64,000 nucleotides of DNA from an uncultured Kiloniellaceae bacterium. GTDB lineage: Bacteria; Pseudomonadota; Alphaproteobacteria; Kiloniellales; Kiloniellaceae. The DNA is taken from NCBI GenBank assembly GCA_947493695.1, contig CANLSF010000002.1:434001-498000 (forward strand), read 5' to 3'. The stretch's first letter is position 1. Every line of letters starts with the position of its first letter. This document shows positions 18,404-27,823 of this stretch, one piece after another. The translations under genes were made by a program, and so were the position numbers. The notes under the pieces were generated by a model that was not told the origin of the DNA, made no database searches, and worked only from the letters and a program-made list of their open reading frames with translations.

Positions 18404-18607
18404 TTAGCCCCGTCGCCCATGAGTCACGGGATTCCACTTTTCCACTTTTTTCGGCTTACTGGCCGGTTCACTGGGAACCATTCCCTGGGAGCGCATAATT
18501 CCAACGAACTCGTCAAAACGCCGTTTGAGTTCCTTGCGCTCATCAGCCGTCAGCTGCGAATCGGGTTTGCTTGAAAGGTCCCGCTGTTTCAGCTCATCAT
18601 CCATCAT
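18404..18607 (-). CDS. Small hypothetical protein, charged
   Basis: The 67-residue frame starts MMDDELKQ, with an AAGG ribosome site about 7 bases before the ATG. It is highly charged, with a central helix-prone stretch DERKELKRRFDEFVGIM and a basic tail ending WNPVTHGRRG. I recognise no named domain. It occupies the gap between the convergent sspB stop and the divergent TfoX gene without overlapping either, and has its own ribosome site, which is why I consider it real. Confidence 0.6.
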   Translation of the reverse strand: MMDDELKQRDLSSKPDSQLTADERKELKRRFDEFVGIMRSQGMVPSEPASKPKKVEKWNPVTHGRRG

Positions 18608-18774
18608 TCTAGCCTTGGAGTGGTCTCGGTCTTGGCGGATTCACCGCATATTTTGACCCCGGTGGGTTAACACTTCGTTAGCCACAGATCTGAAGATCAT
18701 GTTTATGATCGCCGGAGCGCAGGCCAAAAACACTTTATGTGCAGCAGGATCTGCAGCGCGTTAGAGGATTGTTC

Positions 18775-19149
18775 ATGCCCAAAGCCCGCCCTGCCATCGT
18801 CGATCACAGCCTGGATCTCTTACAGCCCCTGGGTCCGGTGAGGGCACGCGCCATGTTCGGAGGCTACGGGCTGTACCTCGACGATCTTATGTTCGCGCTC
18901 ATCGCATTCGATGCACTGTATTTCAAAGCCGACAAACTGTCTGAACCCGAGTTTGAAGCAGCGGGAGGCGAGCCCTTTGTTTATGACGGAAAATCCAAGC
19001 CGATAAAGATGTCATATTGGACGGTCCCCGACGAGGCACTGGAAGACCCGGAAAGCCTGTTACCCTGGGCCAAACGTGCCGTTGGCGCCGCCCGCCGCAA
19101 CAGGCCGGTCAAGAAGCACAAGCGCGGTAAACAGGATAATGCATCGTGA
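18775..19149 (+). CDS. TfoX N-terminal-domain protein
   Basis: The 124-residue protein has the TfoX-N signature: ARAMFGGYGLYLDDLMFALI near residues 24-43, followed by LYFKAD and a YWTVPDEALED segment. A basic tail (NRPVKKHKRGKQ) follows. It lacks the C-terminal TfoX domain of the gammaproteobacterial competence regulator Sxy/TfoX. In alphaproteobacteria such single-domain proteins are common and of unknown role, so a competence function should not be assumed. ATG 18775 is preferred because GAGGA lies about 8 bases upstream; an in-frame upstream GTG (18739) has no comparable site. Confidence 0.85.
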   Translation: MPKARPAIVDHSLDLLQPLGPVRARAMFGGYGLYLDDLMFALIAFDALYFKADKLSEPEFEAAGGEPFVYDGKSKPIKMSYWTVPDEALEDPESLLPWAKRAVGAARRNRPVKKHKRGKQDNAS

Positions 19150-19439
19150 GCCGCTACTGCGAATAACGGTTAACCGGGAAATCGTCAGCGTAAAGATACA
19201 TGACAAGCTAGAAACCTGTGTTCACAGATCTTGTTGTTACTCGCACAAGCTCTTAAACGGCATTGTTCTGACACTGGCATCCAGCAATCGTTTACGTGTA
19301 ATCTAAAATCTGCATTTTATGCGGCGATTCGAGGGTCAATAAAAAAAGCCAGAGTGCCTTGAAACAAGATCATTGAGCCGGTTTGCAGAAAAACTTGTTA
19401 GGCTAAGTCAACTCGGTGATTGACGTGCCGGAGGGGAAC

Positions 19440-21086
19440 ATGAGCGACAGAGTAGAAAACATCACGATCGTTGGTGGCGGAACGGCCGGTTGGCTGACCG
19501 CCATGATCATCAATACCTTTGTCAACACCTTCCGCGAGGGACCGGCCGTCAAGGTTACCCTGATAGAGTCCCCGAAGATCCCGACCGTCGGCGTGGGCGA
19601 AGCGACAGTTGCCGGTATGCCGATGCTGATGCAGCAGCTCGGTATCGACGAGGCAGAGCTGTTCAGGCGATGCAACGCTTCTTTTAAAGTCAGCGTGCGG
19701 TTCGGTGACTGGTCGGTCGACGGTCACGGAAAGCCCTTTGCCTTCTATCATCCCTTCAATTTCCCAACCAGCGTGGGAGGTTATTCGCCAGCCTATCACT
19801 TCAACAGGTTTGGGCCTTATGGCGCCAATCCTTCGATCACAGACAATGTGACGGCAAATTCCGCCCTGATCCACGCACGCAAAGGCCCCCGTGCACTCAA
19901 CGGTGAAAACTACGAGAAATCCATTGGCTACGCGTACCATCTGGATGCCGGGCTTTTTGGTGAATTCATGCGCGATGTCGCCAAATCGCGCGGCGTTGAG
20001 CATATCCAGGACGATGTGATCGAGGTTTTCCAGGACGAGACCGGCGCGATCTCAGGGCTCCAGCTTGAGCAAGGCGGGCACCGGCCAGTCGAATTCGTCA
20101 TCGACTGTACAGGTTTCAAAAGCATGATCATGAAGGAGGTTTTGAAAGAGCCCTTCATTTCATACAGCGATTACCTGCTCAATGACCGGGCGATCCCTGT
20201 GCAACTGCCGCACCGTGACCCCACCAAGATTGAACCCTGTACGCGATCGACAGCTCTAGGTGCCGGCTGGGTCTGGCGCGTGCCGCTCTACAGCCGTGTT
20301 GGCACGGGTTATGTCTTCTCAAGCGCCTTTAGAAGCGACGACGAGGCCCGGGACGAGTTTTTCAAGCACTTAAGATCCGTCGGCGATCTGCCAGCCAGTG
20401 CCCCTGATCCGGATGTCAGGGTCATCAAGATGAGGATAGGCCACACGCAACGCTTCTGGGTCAAAAATTGCGTCGCCATCGGGCTCTCCAACGGCTTCCT
20501 CGAGCCGCTGGAAGCCACAGCGATCTACACTGTCGAAATGGCCGCACGCTGGCTCGTAGGGCATTTCCCTGACAAGAAGGGGAGTCCTGCCCTTCCCAAA
20601 CGTTACAACCAGCTCATGACCTCCCTCTATCAGGAAGTGCGGGAATTCGTCTCCGCGCATTATCACACCTCCAACAGGCCGGATCCCTTCTGGAAATCAG
20701 CGCGTGAAGACTGCCGTCTGCCGGAGTCCCTGCGGGACAAGCTGGAGCTCTGGAAGACGCGCCTGCCTGAGTCCTTGGACACACAGGACTACCGGTTGTT
20801 TAACTACTGGAATTTCATGTACGTGCTGCATCCGAAAGGCTTCTTCAAAGACTGCCACTTCCCACTTGAAGGATCTGTCCGCCACGAACACTGGGAGGCA
20901 TTCGGACGCAGGTTGGAAGACCGCAAGGCAGAACTTCTGCGCACCATGCCGGACCATTACCAGTTGCTGGCCAATATCCGGGGCGACACGCCGATTCAGC
21001 CAACACTCGATCTGGGAGGCCTCTCAAAACCGGCCTTCGAGAGCAGAACTTCGGTAAGACCGACAATTCCGCTCCCAACAGCATAA
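19440..21086 (+). CDS. Flavin-dependent halogenase, tryptophan halogenase family
   Basis: The 548-residue protein has the family's defining features: the FAD-binding VGGGTAGW at 11-18; Lys83 (NASFKVSVRF), equivalent to the lysine that positions hypohalous acid; the WxWxIP-type motif as WVWRVP at 277-282, which separates halogenases from monooxygenases; and a GFLEPLEATAI segment near 360 carrying the conserved glutamate. Such enzymes use FADH2, O2 and chloride or bromide to halogenate tryptophan or other electron-rich rings. The substrate is unknown. No peptide synthetase, polyketide or pigment genes lie nearby, so it is an orphan. A GGAGGGG ribosome site supports the ATG at 19440. A partner flavin reductase is not encoded in the window. 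Confidence 0.88.
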   Translation: MSDRVENITIVGGGTAGWLTAMIINTFVNTFREGPAVKVTLIESPKIPTVGVGEATVAGMPMLMQQLGIDEAELFRRCNASFKVSVRFGDWSVDGHGKPFAFYHPFNFPTSVGGYSPAYHFNRFGPYGANPSITDNVTANSALIHARKGPRALNGENYEKSIGYAYHLDAGLFGEFMRDVAKSRGVEHIQDDVIEVFQDETGAISGLQLEQGGHRPVEFVIDCTGFKSMIMKEVLKEPFISYSDYLLNDRAIPVQLPHRDPTKIEPCTRSTALGAGWVWRVPLYSRVGTGYVFSSAFRSDDEARDEFFKHLRSVGDLPASAPDPDVRVIKMRIGHTQRFWVKNCVAIGLSNGFLEPLEATAIYTVEMAARWLVGHFPDKKGSPALPKRYNQLMTSLYQEVREFVSAHYHTSNRPDPFWKSAREDCRLPESLRDKLELWKTRLPESLDTQDYRLFNYWNFMYVLHPKGFFKDCHFPLEGSVRHEHWEAFGRRLEDRKAELLRTMPDHYQLLANIRGDTPIQPTLDLGGLSKPAFESRTSVRPTIPLPTA

Positions 21087-21101
21087 GGGCGGGTTGCCTG
21101 C

Positions 21102-21806
21102 GTGACCGAAATTACATCACTCGATTACATCTCCTTCGCGTGGTTTCTCCTCTGCTGGTTCGGATACGCGTTTTACGTTGAGTACGGTCCGCAAAAATCA
21201 AAAGGCATGAACCACTCGCTGAGCCTTTACAGGCGACGATGGATGTTCGAAATGCTGAAACGGGAGAATCGGATTCTTGATTCAACACTTATCGGTAACC
21301 TGCTGAATGCCGCCGTTTTCTTTGCATCCACGTCGATTCTGGTAGTCGGAGGCCTGATCGCCGTGCTGGGCTCCGCCGATCAGGTGACGGCGCTGCTTGA
21401 CGAACTACCGCTGAGTGTTGGGACAACACGCTGGATCTGGGAAGCGAAGGTTCTGATCCTGGTAACGATTTTCGTATACGGCTTCTTCAAGTTCGCCTGG
21501 TCGGTAAGGTTGTTCAACTACTGTTCCATCCTGATCGGCGCCACGCCGATGACGCCCAAGAACGATCCTGCTGCCGCCGAGGACCCAGAGCGACAGGCCA
21601 CTGCGGAAAAAGCCGCAAGGATTATCGATCTGGCCAGTCAGCATTTTCAACGCGGTTTGCGGGCCTATTTCTTTGGCCTCGCAACACTGGGTTGGCTGGT
21701 CCACTCCGCCGTCTTCATCATCACCTGTTCCTGGGTCGTAATCGTCCTATATCGCCGTGATTTCCATTCCCGCTCACTGAAAGCCTTCCAAGGCAAGCTC
21801 GACTAG
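21102..21806 (+). CDS. DUF599 family membrane protein
   Basis: The 234-residue protein has four hydrophobic spans (about 8-25, 65-88, 115-138 and 190-218), with YRRRWMFEMLKREN after the first and a FQRGLRAYFFGLATLGW segment before the last. This pattern fits DUF599, whose function is not known. It starts at a GTG 15 bases after the halogenase stop, with AAGGGCGGG upstream, so the two are probably co-transcribed. That pairing may be incidental. Confidence 0.8.
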   Translation: MTEITSLDYISFAWFLLCWFGYAFYVEYGPQKSKGMNHSLSLYRRRWMFEMLKRENRILDSTLIGNLLNAAVFFASTSILVVGGLIAVLGSADQVTALLDELPLSVGTTRWIWEAKVLILVTIFVYGFFKFAWSVRLFNYCSILIGATPMTPKNDPAAAEDPERQATAEKAARIIDLASQHFQRGLRAYFFGLATLGWLVHSAVFIITCSWVVIVLYRRDFHSRSLKAFQGKLD

Positions 21807-21893
21807 ATCCAATCAAGTTCCTTCTGGACGCTGCCGCTGCGAAACGTAGACTTCATTGATCAGGCCGCGGCTAAGAACGAAGTGGAACCAATC

Positions 21894-23306
21894 ATGACGA
21901 GCTCTGAAGTTGCGACACGGATCGAGAGCGATTCGATGGGTGAAATCGCTGTCCCGGCCGATCGCTACTGGGGAGCGCAGACTCAACGGTCACTGCAGAA
22001 CTTCAGGATCGGCGGCGAGAAAATGCCGCCGGCATTGATCAAGGCACTGGGCATACAGAAACTTGCCGCGGCCAGGACCAATATGGAGCTCGGCCTTCTG
22101 GATAAAGATCTGGGCACGGCCATCTGCGCAGCAGCCGAAGAAGTCGCCGCGGGAAAGCTATTGGATCACTTTCCACTGGTTGTCTGGCAAACCGGTTCGG
22201 GCACGCAAAGCAACATGAACGCGAACGAAGTGATCGCGGGGCGGGCCAACGAGATACTGGCCGGCACTCGTGGTGGCAAATTGCCGGTTCATCCGAACGA
22301 TCACTGTAATCTGGGGCAGTCATCCAACGACAGCTTTCCAACGGCAATGTCGATTGCCGGCCTCCAGCAGATCACAAGTGAAACCCTGCCAAGCCTGGAG
22401 CGGCTTCACAAAGCCCTGGCTCGCAAAGCCGGGGCCTTTGAAAAAATTGTGAAGATCGGCCGGACGCACCTGATGGACGCGACACCTCTGACGTTAGGTC
22501 AGGAGTTCTCGGGGTACGCCAAACAGATCGAGTATGGCATTGAGCGGATCAAGACCACCCTGCCCCGCCTTGGACAGTTGGCGCAGGGCGGCACCGCCGT
22601 AGGGACAGGCCTGAATTCGACCGAGGGTTTCGCAGAAGCCTTCGCAATAAAAGTTGCATCCATCACCGGCCTCCCTTTCACCTCGGCGGAAAACAAATTC
22701 GAGGCCCTGGCCGCCCACGACGCAATCATCGAGACTTCGGGCGCTCTTAACGTTCTGGCCGCGTCTTTAATGAAAATTGCCCATGACATCCGGATGCTCG
22801 GGTCCGGCCCGCGCTGCGGTCTGGGTGAATTGCTGCTGCCTGCCAATGAACCGGGCTCATCGATTATGCCCGGCAAGGTCAATCCCACGCAGGCCGAAGC
22901 CATGACCATGGTCTGCGCTCAAGTCATGGGCAACCACGTTACAATCACCGTTGCAGGCTCCAACGGCCATTTCGAACTCAATGTGTTTAAACCGGTGCTG
23001 ATCTATAATCTGCTACAATCGGCCCAGCTGATCGGCGACGCCTGCGACAGCTTCAGAAATAACTGTATCGAAGGCCTGGAAGCGAACGAGGAGCGGATCT
23101 CAACATTAATGCAGCAGTCCTTGATGCTGGTCACGGCGCTTAATCCGCATATCGGCTACGACAATGCCGCCAGGGTCGCAAAGAAAGCCTACGCGGAGAA
23201 CATTACGCTCAGAGAAGCCGCTGTTTCACTTGAGCTGCTGAGCGCGGAGGATTTCGACCGGCTCGTCAGACCGGAAGAGATGACTGTGCCGACCGCAAGG
23301 ATTTGA
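21894..23306 (+). CDS. fumC: Class II fumarate hydratase
   Basis: The 470-residue protein matches the oxygen-stable, iron-free fumarase of the citric acid cycle (fumarate + water to malate). The fumarate lyase signature [12 protein letters not shown] is at about residue 321 and [16 protein letters not shown] at about 100. It spans the full length of the family. The ATG at 21894 is chosen; an in-frame GTG at 21882 is possible. A ribbon-helix-helix gene follows 3 bases after the stop, indicating a shared transcript. Confidence 0.97.
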   Translation: MTSSEVATRIESDSMGEIAVPADRYWGAQTQRSLQNFRIGGEKMPPALIKALGIQKLAAARTNMELGLLDKDLGTAICAAAEEVAAGKLLDHFPLVVWQTGSGTQSNMNANEVIAGRANEILAGTRGGKLPVHPNDHCNLGQSSNDSFPTAMSIAGLQQITSETLPSLERLHKALARKAGAFEKIVKIGRTHLMDATPLTLGQEFSGYAKQIEYGIERIKTTLPRLGQLAQGGTAVGTGLNSTEGFAEAFAIKVASITGLPFTSAENKFEALAAHDAIIETSGALNVLAASLMKIAHDIRMLGSGPRCGLGELLLPANEPGSSIMPGKVNPTQAEAMTMVCAQVMGNHVTITVAGSNGHFELNVFKPVLIYNLLQSAQLIGDACDSFRNNCIEGLEANEERISTLMQQSLMLVTALNPHIGYDNAARVAKKAYAENITLREAAVSLELLSAEDFDRLVRPEEMTVPTARI

Positions 23307-23309
23307 TCG

Positions 23310-23537
23310 GTGGGTCAGGAACTGAAAAAGCGCTCGGTCGTGATCGCTGGACATCGCACCAGCCTCAGCCTTGAAGACGCCTTCTGGACGGTGTTGAAAA
23401 CCCTGGCCAGCGAACGCCAGCTCTCCATCAATGCTTTGATCGAGCAAATCGACGAGACCCGAACCGGCAATCTCTCCAGCGCCGTTCGAACCTACCTCCT
23501 GAAGCACGCTCTCTCGCGGTATCCGGAACAGAATTAA
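23310..23537 (+). CDS. Ribbon-helix-helix domain protein (RHH_4 type)
   Basis: The 75-residue protein has a basic strand (KKRSVVIAGHRTSLSLE) followed by two helices (AFWTVLKTLASERQLSINALIEQID), the layout of the RHH_4 family found widely in alphaproteobacteria. RHH proteins dimerise to insert a beta ribbon in the DNA major groove, so DNA binding is inferred; targets are unknown. It starts at GTG 23310, with AAGG 9 bases upstream, only 3 bases after fumC. It ends 15 bases before the stop of the convergent AsmA gene. Confidence 0.85.
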   Translation: MGQELKKRSVVIAGHRTSLSLEDAFWTVLKTLASERQLSINALIEQIDETRTGNLSSAVRTYLLKHALSRYPEQN

Positions 23538-23552
23538 ACAAGGCTTCGCTGC

Positions 23553-26500
23553 TTAGCGCACCAGGTCCTTCAATAAACCACGCAGTGCATCTTCCGGTTT
23601 AAGCTCCTTGGAGGACGAGGAACTACCCGAACTGCCGGATTTCTCCCGCTTGAAGGCTTCTCCGCGGACCTTGACGTTAGGCTCATCCAGAACCCCATTT
23701 GCCTCTGCAATCACGTACGGATCCGTCTGGTTGGCATCCTGATTCCGGAAAAGATCACTTCGAGAGGTCAGGAGCCATGCAGGCAAATCCGCCTTGCCGG
23801 CGGTAAAGATAGAGGCATCGCGGCCATCAATCCGCGTGTCGACCGTCTCCACCACGCCCTGCCGCACCTTGAAGGTACCGCTCATTTTCGCCGGTGCGCC
23901 AGCGAACGCACTGAACAACGCCGTCGTCGCATCGCTTACGCCCCGGATCTCTTTGACCTTCGTTCCCAGAATGCCCAGAACGACATTGCCGAGCTGCTCT
24001 TCCGCTTTCACACGCGCGGTCATCTCACCCCCAAGCTTTCCGGCGCCGTTCAGCGAACGCACCAGCGCAGCTTCACTGGCACCATTGGCCTTGAGGGTCG
24101 CCGAAAGATCGAGGCGGCCCGAAATACGATCCGAATCAGCCAGATCACGCAGAAGCCGGCCGGCATTCAACCCGGTCGCATTGATCTCTATATCGGCGAT
24201 CGGTTTTGAGCGCCCATCAAGAGTTCCTGAGGCCTGAACTGTACCGCCGTAAACCTTCCCTTCGAAACGGCGCACAGACAAAACACCGCCTGTTAGGCTT
24301 GCCTCTAGACTTGTGTTCTCGAGACGAAGTTCGTCAACAACAACCGCCGCTGAACGGATTGAGATATCGCCATCGACTGCAGCAAGCCCGGAAAGGTCGA
24401 TCGGATCACGGTTCCAACGGCGATGGACACCCGTGAGATCAGTTGCGGAAGAACCGGCTGCCCCGCTTGTTCCCGACTGACTCGATTTTCGCGAGGCCTT
24501 CTTCCCCGAAGCTTTAGCCTTACCGTCGGCCTTCAGATCTTTGGTCCGGATTTCATCGGTCAGGAGATCAATCGTGACCCGTGGCACATCCCCAGTCAGG
24601 TCTGCGCCAAACTCTCCTTCTGCCTTTAACGCTCCCGCGCGCAATTTCAAATTGCTGAGGTTTGCGACTTCTGAAGACCCCGTCAACTGACCGTTGAGCG
24701 CAAAGCCACCTGGTCCGGCACCAATCCCGGCATCCGGCGCAAGAACACGAAGCAAACCATTAAAATCCGGGTGCTGTGCGTCAATCGACAAATCGAAGCT
24801 TGGATTCGAAATAATCGAGCGCAGCTGACCGCTTGCAGAAACCTGAGCCCCCTGCGCATTGAAACGACTGTCCACAGCGAGGTTTTCCAACCTGCCGGCC
24901 AGCGTCGTCTCGAAAGTGAACGCCCCAAGCTTTTCCAGATCGCGGGCCGCCTTGCCAAGTACCGCGTCCAGACGCGAGGGATCGTCTACCTTAAGTGTCA
25001 CACGACCATCGACGGTCGGTTTGTCCGTCAGACCGCTGATGGTGCCGGCAGCCTGAATGCCTGCCCCAGAGAAATCAGCAATGTTCAGGCTGCGAAGAAC
25101 CAGCGAAGCCGCCTGAAGCGTTCCGTCCAGGTGCAGATTCCGCAGGGACGCCCCTCGATAGCTCAGACTGTTGACACGGAAGTCCAGGTTCGCGTCGAAA
25201 GCATCCAGAAAAGCCAGGTCAGGCAATTCGGCCCCGGCGCGATCGGAATTGGCACTGCCAGCAGTGCTCCCCTGCTGTGCCTGTTCGCTGTCCGCGGATT
25301 GTCGAGTCTCACTTCCCCCGGGAACTTCGTCGTTCTGAGGCAGATAAGCATCAAGATCCAGACGATCGACGGCAAGGCCGATTCCAAAACCGGGACGCTC
25401 ACGAACCGCGACACTGACACCGCCATTGATCCGTGTGACATCAACCAGTACATCCATATCGCTTAGGGTCACCAGATCCGGTGTCGCCGTCACACGACTA
25501 CTGAACGTCGTTTTGCGCAACCGGTCCGCCGGAACGGCACCGACGTCTACGCCGACCCACTGCAGAACACCACGCAGGTTGTCCGCCGCAGCGTCCAGAC
25601 GTCCATCAAAATTCGGCACACCTGCGGGCGTCGAGAGAATACCTGACAAGGCAACATCTGAACCACCCGGCAGAAGTGCGACCGCCTCACCGATGACCAA
25701 GCGACCATCGGTCACGTCTGCGCTGAAGAGAATCTGACGCAGGACCTGCTGACGGTAAATCGCCGCATCAACAACGATCTGGACCGAGGCTTCGAGATCC
25801 TCCGGAATTGTAAAAGGAGAGCTTTGCGGACCAGGCGCTCCATTTACCGGCTTCCCGCCCGCGGTGCTCCGATCCGCGTCGGTGCCGACATTATTTGCCC
25901 CCCCCTCACCCGACGCTGGAGAGACAGTGAGCAAACTGTCCAGATCCAGCCGGGCTGCGTTCAAGGTCACGCGCGCCTTGCGCGGCGCCTGATGCTCCAG
26001 TTCGATATCCCCCGCGACCTCAACATCCGCAAGTGCCATAACGATCTTTGTGGCCGCCACCCGCTCTGCATCCGCGGAGATCTCGGTTTCGAGCCTGAAA
26101 GGCTTATCGAAGGCAGCAGGCCTGTCCGTCGATATCCCTCCAGCAGCCAGGAGCGAAGCAAAATTCTGCCCGGAGAGTCTGGTTTTCCCGCGCAGGGAAA
26201 TGCCTTCGATGTGTCGCGACACTGTTCCTGTGAATTGCGCCTTAGCCCCCTGTTCAGGCAGAGAGAGGCTCGCACTGAGCTGCGTGGCGCCAGCATCCAC
26301 CCAGCGCCCGCTCGCTATCTCGAAATCCGTCTTATGGCCGCCGTACTCCCCCTGACCCTTTAGAGAGAACGGTCCTTTCAGGGACTCCGCAACAAGATCA
26401 GCATCCAGATTTTCGAGGGTTTCCTCAATTCCTCTGCTGGCATCCCGATAGTGGATGGTCGCGCCACGCAGGGACAGACTGTCAATCCGCAGCTTGTCAT

Positions 26501-26987
26501 CGGTGTCTGCCGAAGACGCCGGCGCATTCTCCTCACGCTGCCTTTGCGAGGTTCGCGGGTCTGCTGACGTGGCGGCCTCGCCACCGGACTGAGCGGACGC
26601 GCCGCCCAAAGTCCAGTTATTGCTGCCATCCGCATAGACCTCAAGAAGGACCTTTGGCTCGATCAGCGAGACACTTTCGACTTGCAGCTGGCCTTTCAAC
26701 AACGGCCAGAACGCGACACGAACCCGAAGCAGCTCGACCGTGACCATATCGGCATCGGAGCCCTGCTCGGCATTTGCTACACGCACACCCGAGGCTGCGA
26801 GTTCCGGCGCCGGGACGATCTGAAGGCTGACATCACCATCGATCTGAACGGCGCGGCCCGTGATCTGAACGGCCTGTTCGGTAATCTGGCCCTTGTAACT
26901 GTTCCAGTCGACAAAGCTGGGGCCAACCAACACAGCGCCGATCGCGAGCCCGAACAGCACGCCGATGCCAATTAGAATTTTCTTCAA
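23553..26987 (-). CDS. AsmA family protein, large
   Basis: The 1144-residue protein has one N-terminal membrane span (about 5-24, ILIGIGVLFGLAIGAVLVG) followed by WNSYKGQI, a typical AsmA start. A very long periplasmic region of predicted beta structure follows, with low-complexity linkers (Ser/Gly/Lys-rich near 830-850 and before the C-terminus). AsmA-like proteins, including TamB and YhdP relatives, are thought to form lipid-transfer bridges between inner and outer membrane or to affect outer-membrane assembly. The C-terminal part (about 870-1070) resembles the AsmA C-terminal domain. The start is a TTG at 26987, supported by AAAGGA about 6 bases upstream. It is transcribed alone. Confidence 0.88.
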   Translation of the reverse strand: MKKILIGIGVLFGLAIGAVLVGPSFVDWNSYKGQITEQAVQITGRAVQIDGDVSLQIVPAPELAASGVRVANAEQGSDADMVTVELLRVRVAFWPLLKGQLQVESVSLIEPKVLLEVYADGSNNWTLGGASAQSGGEAATSADPRTSQRQREENAPASSADTDDKLRIDSLSLRGATIHYRDASRGIEETLENLDADLVAESLKGPFSLKGQGEYGGHKTDFEIASGRWVDAGATQLSASLSLPEQGAKAQFTGTVSRHIEGISLRGKTRLSGQNFASLLAAGGISTDRPAAFDKPFRLETEISADAERVAATKIVMALADVEVAGDIELEHQAPRKARVTLNAARLDLDSLLTVSPASGEGGANNVGTDADRSTAGGKPVNGAPGPQSSPFTIPEDLEASVQIVVDAAIYRQQVLRQILFSADVTDGRLVIGEAVALLPGGSDVALSGILSTPAGVPNFDGRLDAAADNLRGVLQWVGVDVGAVPADRLRKTTFSSRVTATPDLVTLSDMDVLVDVTRINGGVSVAVRERPGFGIGLAVDRLDLDAYLPQNDEVPGGSETRQSADSEQAQQGSTAGSANSDRAGAELPDLAFLDAFDANLDFRVNSLSYRGASLRNLHLDGTLQAASLVLRSLNIADFSGAGIQAAGTISGLTDKPTVDGRVTLKVDDPSRLDAVLGKAARDLEKLGAFTFETTLAGRLENLAVDSRFNAQGAQVSASGQLRSIISNPSFDLSIDAQHPDFNGLLRVLAPDAGIGAGPGGFALNGQLTGSSEVANLSNLKLRAGALKAEGEFGADLTGDVPRVTIDLLTDEIRTKDLKADGKAKASGKKASRKSSQSGTSGAAGSSATDLTGVHRRWNRDPIDLSGLAAVDGDISIRSAAVVVDELRLENTSLEASLTGGVLSVRRFEGKVYGGTVQASGTLDGRSKPIADIEINATGLNAGRLLRDLADSDRISGRLDLSATLKANGASEAALVRSLNGAGKLGGEMTARVKAEEQLGNVVLGILGTKVKEIRGVSDATTALFSAFAGAPAKMSGTFKVRQGVVETVDTRIDGRDASIFTAGKADLPAWLLTSRSDLFRNQDANQTDPYVIAEANGVLDEPNVKVRGEAFKREKSGSSGSSSSSKELKPEDALRGLLKDLVR

Positions 26988-27197
26988 AGCCGGTCCTTTA
27001 ACTCGGGACAGCCGTCAGTCCCGCACCAACACCTTCGGCAGCGATTACTCCGCAAATCAGTTGATTTAGCGGAAGGATTACGCGCCAGGCACTCGATGCA
27101 AGATATAGTGAATACAAGGCATCGCTGCAATTGCTGCAAGCTGAATGCCTGCCGCGAATGCAAAATCCTACGACTTCCGGCAAGCGGTATGGTTAAT

Positions 27198-27243
27198 AAA
27201 CGCCTTCGATGAAGATTCACCTGACCCGGGGTCAGGGGCGTTT
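27198..27243 (-). terminator. Structured hairpin after the winged-helix gene
   Basis: CCTGACC (27220-27226) and GGTCAGG (27230-27236) pair perfectly around a CGG loop. The outer bases AAACGCC (27198-27204) and GGCGTTT (27237-27243) can extend the stem with a one-sided bulge. It lies 8 bases after the stop of the minus-strand regulator gene and probably ends that transcript. The rest of the 263-base gap up to the AsmA start (26988-27250) shows no other feature. Confidence 0.5.
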
Positions 27244-27250
27244 CGTAGAA

Positions 27251-27787
27251 CTAAAGCGATGCCGCCGAACGTGCCGCCTGATCGTAAAGGCCCGAGAGCG
27301 CCCGCAATACGTCGGCAACCTGACCGATCTGCTGATTGAATTCGCCGTCGCCGCTCGTGCCAAAGGCGCCGATTGATTTCACCAGACAGTCCTCGCGGAT
27401 CTGCCGGTATCGCTCGCAGGCTTCCCGCCCCTCGTCGGTCACGCTGTAGGAAATTTCTTTTCCGCTGCGTGTTCCGGCAACCAGATTAAGTCGGAGAAGC
27501 TTCTTCAGGGCGTAAGAAACCGTATGCGTGTCCTCGACATTGAGGATGAAGCAAAGATCGGCCAGTTTCTTTTCCCTCGCCCGATGATTGACCGAGTGAA
27601 GCACCTCTATATCCAAAGTGTTCAGTTCGCTGTACCCGGCGGCACTCATACATCGCACGACCCAGCGATTGAAGGCGTTGGAGGCTATGATCAGGCCAAA
27701 CTCAAACTCGCTGAGCTCGGACACTTCCTCCGAGACCAGATGAGATGACGCAACGATACTGCGCCGCTTCGTGGGTTCACCCGTCAT
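27251..27787 (-). CDS. Winged-helix DNA-binding protein, MarR-like
   Basis: The 178-residue protein has a MarR-type winged helix-turn-helix at about 50-135, with helices LADLCFILNVEDTHTVSYALKK as recognition region and a wing ending VAGTRSGKEISYSVTDEGRE. Proteins of this type often lie beside hydantoinase/oxoprolinase genes. Here it starts 36 bases after the 5-oxoprolinase stop on the same strand and has a strong GGAGGAGG ribosome site, so it is probably co-transcribed and may regulate that operon in response to its substrate (inference). Confidence 0.85.
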   Translation of the reverse strand: MTGEPTKRRSIVASSHLVSEEVSELSEFEFGLIIASNAFNRWVVRCMSAAGYSELNTLDIEVLHSVNHRAREKKLADLCFILNVEDTHTVSYALKKLLRLNLVAGTRSGKEISYSVTDEGREACERYRQIREDCLVKSIGAFGTSGDGEFNQQIGQVADVLRALSGLYDQAARSAASL

Positions 27788-27823
27788 AGCGCCTCCTCCG
27801 GTGAAGAATCTCCGGCAAAACGA

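Noticed and set aside
18664-18678. TTAA-N7-TTAG, one base off a CtrA site, upstream of the TfoX gene
   Set aside because: Imperfect match in a short AT-containing gap; such near-matches are expected by chance. Not listed as a site.
18775-19149. Natural competence regulator
   Set aside because: Only the TfoX N-terminal domain is present and no com genes lie nearby, so a competence role is not supported.
27198-27243. GGTCAGG dyad considered as an operator for the winged-helix protein
   Set aside because: It lies just after the stop codon of that gene and is better explained as a 3'-end hairpin; the promoter side is far away.
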